From Cylindrobasidium torrendii FP15055 ss-10 (lineage: Eukaryota; Basidiomycota; Agaricomycetes; Agaricales; Physalacriaceae), in NCBI GenBank assembly GCA_000934385.1, contig KN880789.1, positions 1 through 20,167 of the forward strand: a DNA stretch of 20,167 nucleotides, given 5' to 3'. The stretch's first letter is position 1; each line of letters begins with the position of its first letter. Shown here piece by piece: positions 18,635-20,167 of this stretch. The notes under the pieces are model-generated. The model saw only the letters and a program-made list of their open reading frames with translations. It did not search any database and was not told the DNA's origin. The position numbers and the translations under genes are program-made.

Positions 18635-19685
18635 ATGCCTCTTCCAAAAGAGCTCAAGCGGAATTATCACCCTCCTGCCAATCCCATCTACATTGAGCCA
18701 CCCACATACAGTGATGGTGATTCGGCACGTTGGCCTACACAGCTCAGTGAGGGCTCCCGGGTCAATCCGTACAAAGGAATCCGGCTTGAAACTTGGGAGC
18801 ATATTCCGGTCAATACTAGTCTCTCAGTTGCCTGGCAGAGCATGATCGGCCAGACTTGGGCGGATAGACTGCAGCTGAAGGGGAATAGACGAAGCTATAT
18901 GCTAAGTCAATGGCCCAAAGGATATCGACTTTTTGTTCACAAGAAATTTCGTGACGATGGGACGACAAGAGAAGATCCATATCTTTTTGGTCAGAAAATT
19001 TCTTTTTGCAAATGAAATAAGGCTAATTTGATCTTTTCTTCATAAGGTGGCTCTGGGCGCTACTCAAGTGCACATGAGTTTTATGCACACTTTGTCGCTC
19101 TCAAATTGGGAACACTCAAGAACTGTCCATGCCAATGTTGCACGTCCACAACATCTCAGAAACTTATCAACAAAGGTTTTGCAGAAGTGAGTGTTGTGCG
19201 ACGTGCAGGCACTGGACTTCATAAACTGCACGAAACGCACAAACCCTACGAACATCCAAATGCTGGTTCATCAGTTACACTGCCCCCTTCATCACCACCT
19301 CCAGTACACTTTCAGCCAGGACAACTGGTGTGGATCTGTTTGGGAAGGTCTGTCCTTGGACAGAATCCAGGGGAGACATATTGGCCTGCATTGGTTGATG
19401 AGCATTGTGCGCCAGAAATCGCAAAGCGCTCGACACACTCTTTTGCGACTGGGAGCAACAGTTACAGAGTTTCTCTGCTCAAGTATCCTGGCAAGGCCAA
19501 GGCCAAGGTGGATGTGTCTAAGATTATACCTCATAATTCTTCCTATGCTGGTATGTCAACTCCTTCAAACTTGAAGCTTAACAAACTGATTATAATTTGA
19601 AGCTGGTCTGAACCCTATCCCAGGATCTGCTTTTGAGAAAGCATGCCAGGAGGTATCTAGGATTGAACTTGAAGGCTCATTGTAA
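18635..19685 (+). CDS. Short Clr2-like (cryptic loci regulator 2) silencing-domain protein
   Basis: Three exons: 18635-18989, 19047-19550 and 19603-19685, giving 313 aa. The introns are 57 and 52 nt. Residues about 30-165 match the Clr2 N-terminal (transil) domain: YSDGDSARWPTQ, WADRLQL, SQWPKGYRLFVHKK, EDPYLFG, HEFYAHFVALKLG and the cysteine cluster NCPCQCC. Residues from about 217 begin a Clr2 domain (FQPGQLVWICLGRSV, ETYWPALVDEH). The protein then stops after a short tail. In fission yeast Clr2 is a roughly 540-residue SHREC component needed for heterochromatic silencing. This copy is much shorter and lacks most of the C-terminal part, so it is either a truncated paralog or a member of an expanded short family in mushrooms. 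Third positions look less GC-biased than in CSN5 or DBR1. Confidence 0.82.
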
Positions 19686-20167
19686 TGCTTAATGACCTGA
19701 ATGGAAAGGACTTGGTTTATTATATGTGTGTTACATTTGTGCCAACTTGCTTTTGCCTTGATGTGTTCAAGCTGTGCTTTTACTACGCGCATCTCCCTAT
19801 GCTGCACACATCCTGCCAAGTGTATTCTGGCAACTGACTTGCCAAGTTGTTGCTGTTACATTGCCCTCAACTTGGTCTTGACTCTTGAGCCACTTGCATA
19901 TTCCAAATGCTATTATTGCATCATGTTAGGACCATGCCCAGGATGGTCAGGATTGGCGTCCGAGATTGAGAAAGGCAAAACCGAGGTGCTATCGGACAAA
20001 ACAGCCGGTGTAGGTGTTGTTGACCGGTGATACGCTGTGTTTGTACACACGCGTTGAACCACCGAGATTTTGCGATTTTTAGAACTACGAATCATAACGA
20101 ACGAACTAGAACTAAGATACAACGGACTTGCTATACGAAGCGTCTAACAAGTTTGCGTGCATCGTTT
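19686..20167. other. Right-hand end of the window, no gene seen
   Basis: This holds the 3' flank of the Clr2-like gene and 482 bp of AT-richer sequence. An open frame from 19701 to 20030 is cysteine-rich by chance composition and shows no domain. I looked for missing Clr2 C-terminal sequence here and did not find any. Confidence 0.5.

Noticed and set aside
19701..20030. Cysteine-rich 109-codon frame at the right end
   Set aside because: Begins 15 bp after the Clr2-like stop, has no recognisable domain or splice partners and looks like untranslated sequence.

Overview
The window is nuclear DNA from a filamentous basidiomycete, most likely an Agaricomycete. Coding regions are split by many very short introns: 32 can be placed, of 40-70 nt. 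The gene set fits: fungal F-box proteins, a Zn(II)2Cys6 regulator, a PL3 pectate lyase, a Clr2-type silencing-domain protein and a DUF7726-like protein. I see no complete transposon, CRISPR array, rRNA or tRNA. Gene models were spliced by hand. Each keeps its frame across every junction, and most restore conserved motifs exactly at the junctions.

Layout from left to right. A BRAP2/ETP1-type RING and UBP-zinc-finger ubiquitin ligase (minus, 2143 to 248) is divergent from the lariat-debranching enzyme DBR1 (plus, 2259-3765), with only 115 bp between the two start codons. Next is an orphan terminal exon of a FAD-linked oxidase (minus, 3872-4111), which looks like a relic. An intronless F-box gene (plus, 4607-6112) converges on a seven-exon secreted pectate lyase (minus, 7294 to 6197). 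A gap of about 1.57 kb follows, with no gene I can support. Then come a DUF7726-like basic protein (minus, 9503 to 8867) and the COP9 signalosome deneddylase CSN5 (minus, 11426 to 10094). CSN5 is divergent from a six-exon Zn(II)2Cys6 transcription factor (plus, 11840-13894), which converges on a second intronless F-box gene (minus, 15630 to 14101). After these come a CFIm68-like RRM protein with a Gly/Met-rich tail (minus, 17088 to 15846), a divergent 118-residue membrane protein (plus, 17615-17971) and a short Clr2-like silencing-domain protein (plus, 18635-19685).

Two themes recur. One is RNA processing: DBR1 and the CFIm68-like protein. The other is ubiquitin and cullin control: BRAP2, two F-box proteins and CSN5. 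This looks like an ordinary chromosomal neighbourhood of housekeeping genes mixed with members of expanded fungal families, not a dedicated cluster. The points most worth a second look are a perfect 10-bp hairpin that buries the 5' splice site of BRAP2 intron 1, the two-codon first exon of DBR1 with nested donors, the orphan oxidase exon, the truncated Clr2 architecture, and a compact CACGTG / TGACGTCA / TATA promoter at the DUF7726-like gene.
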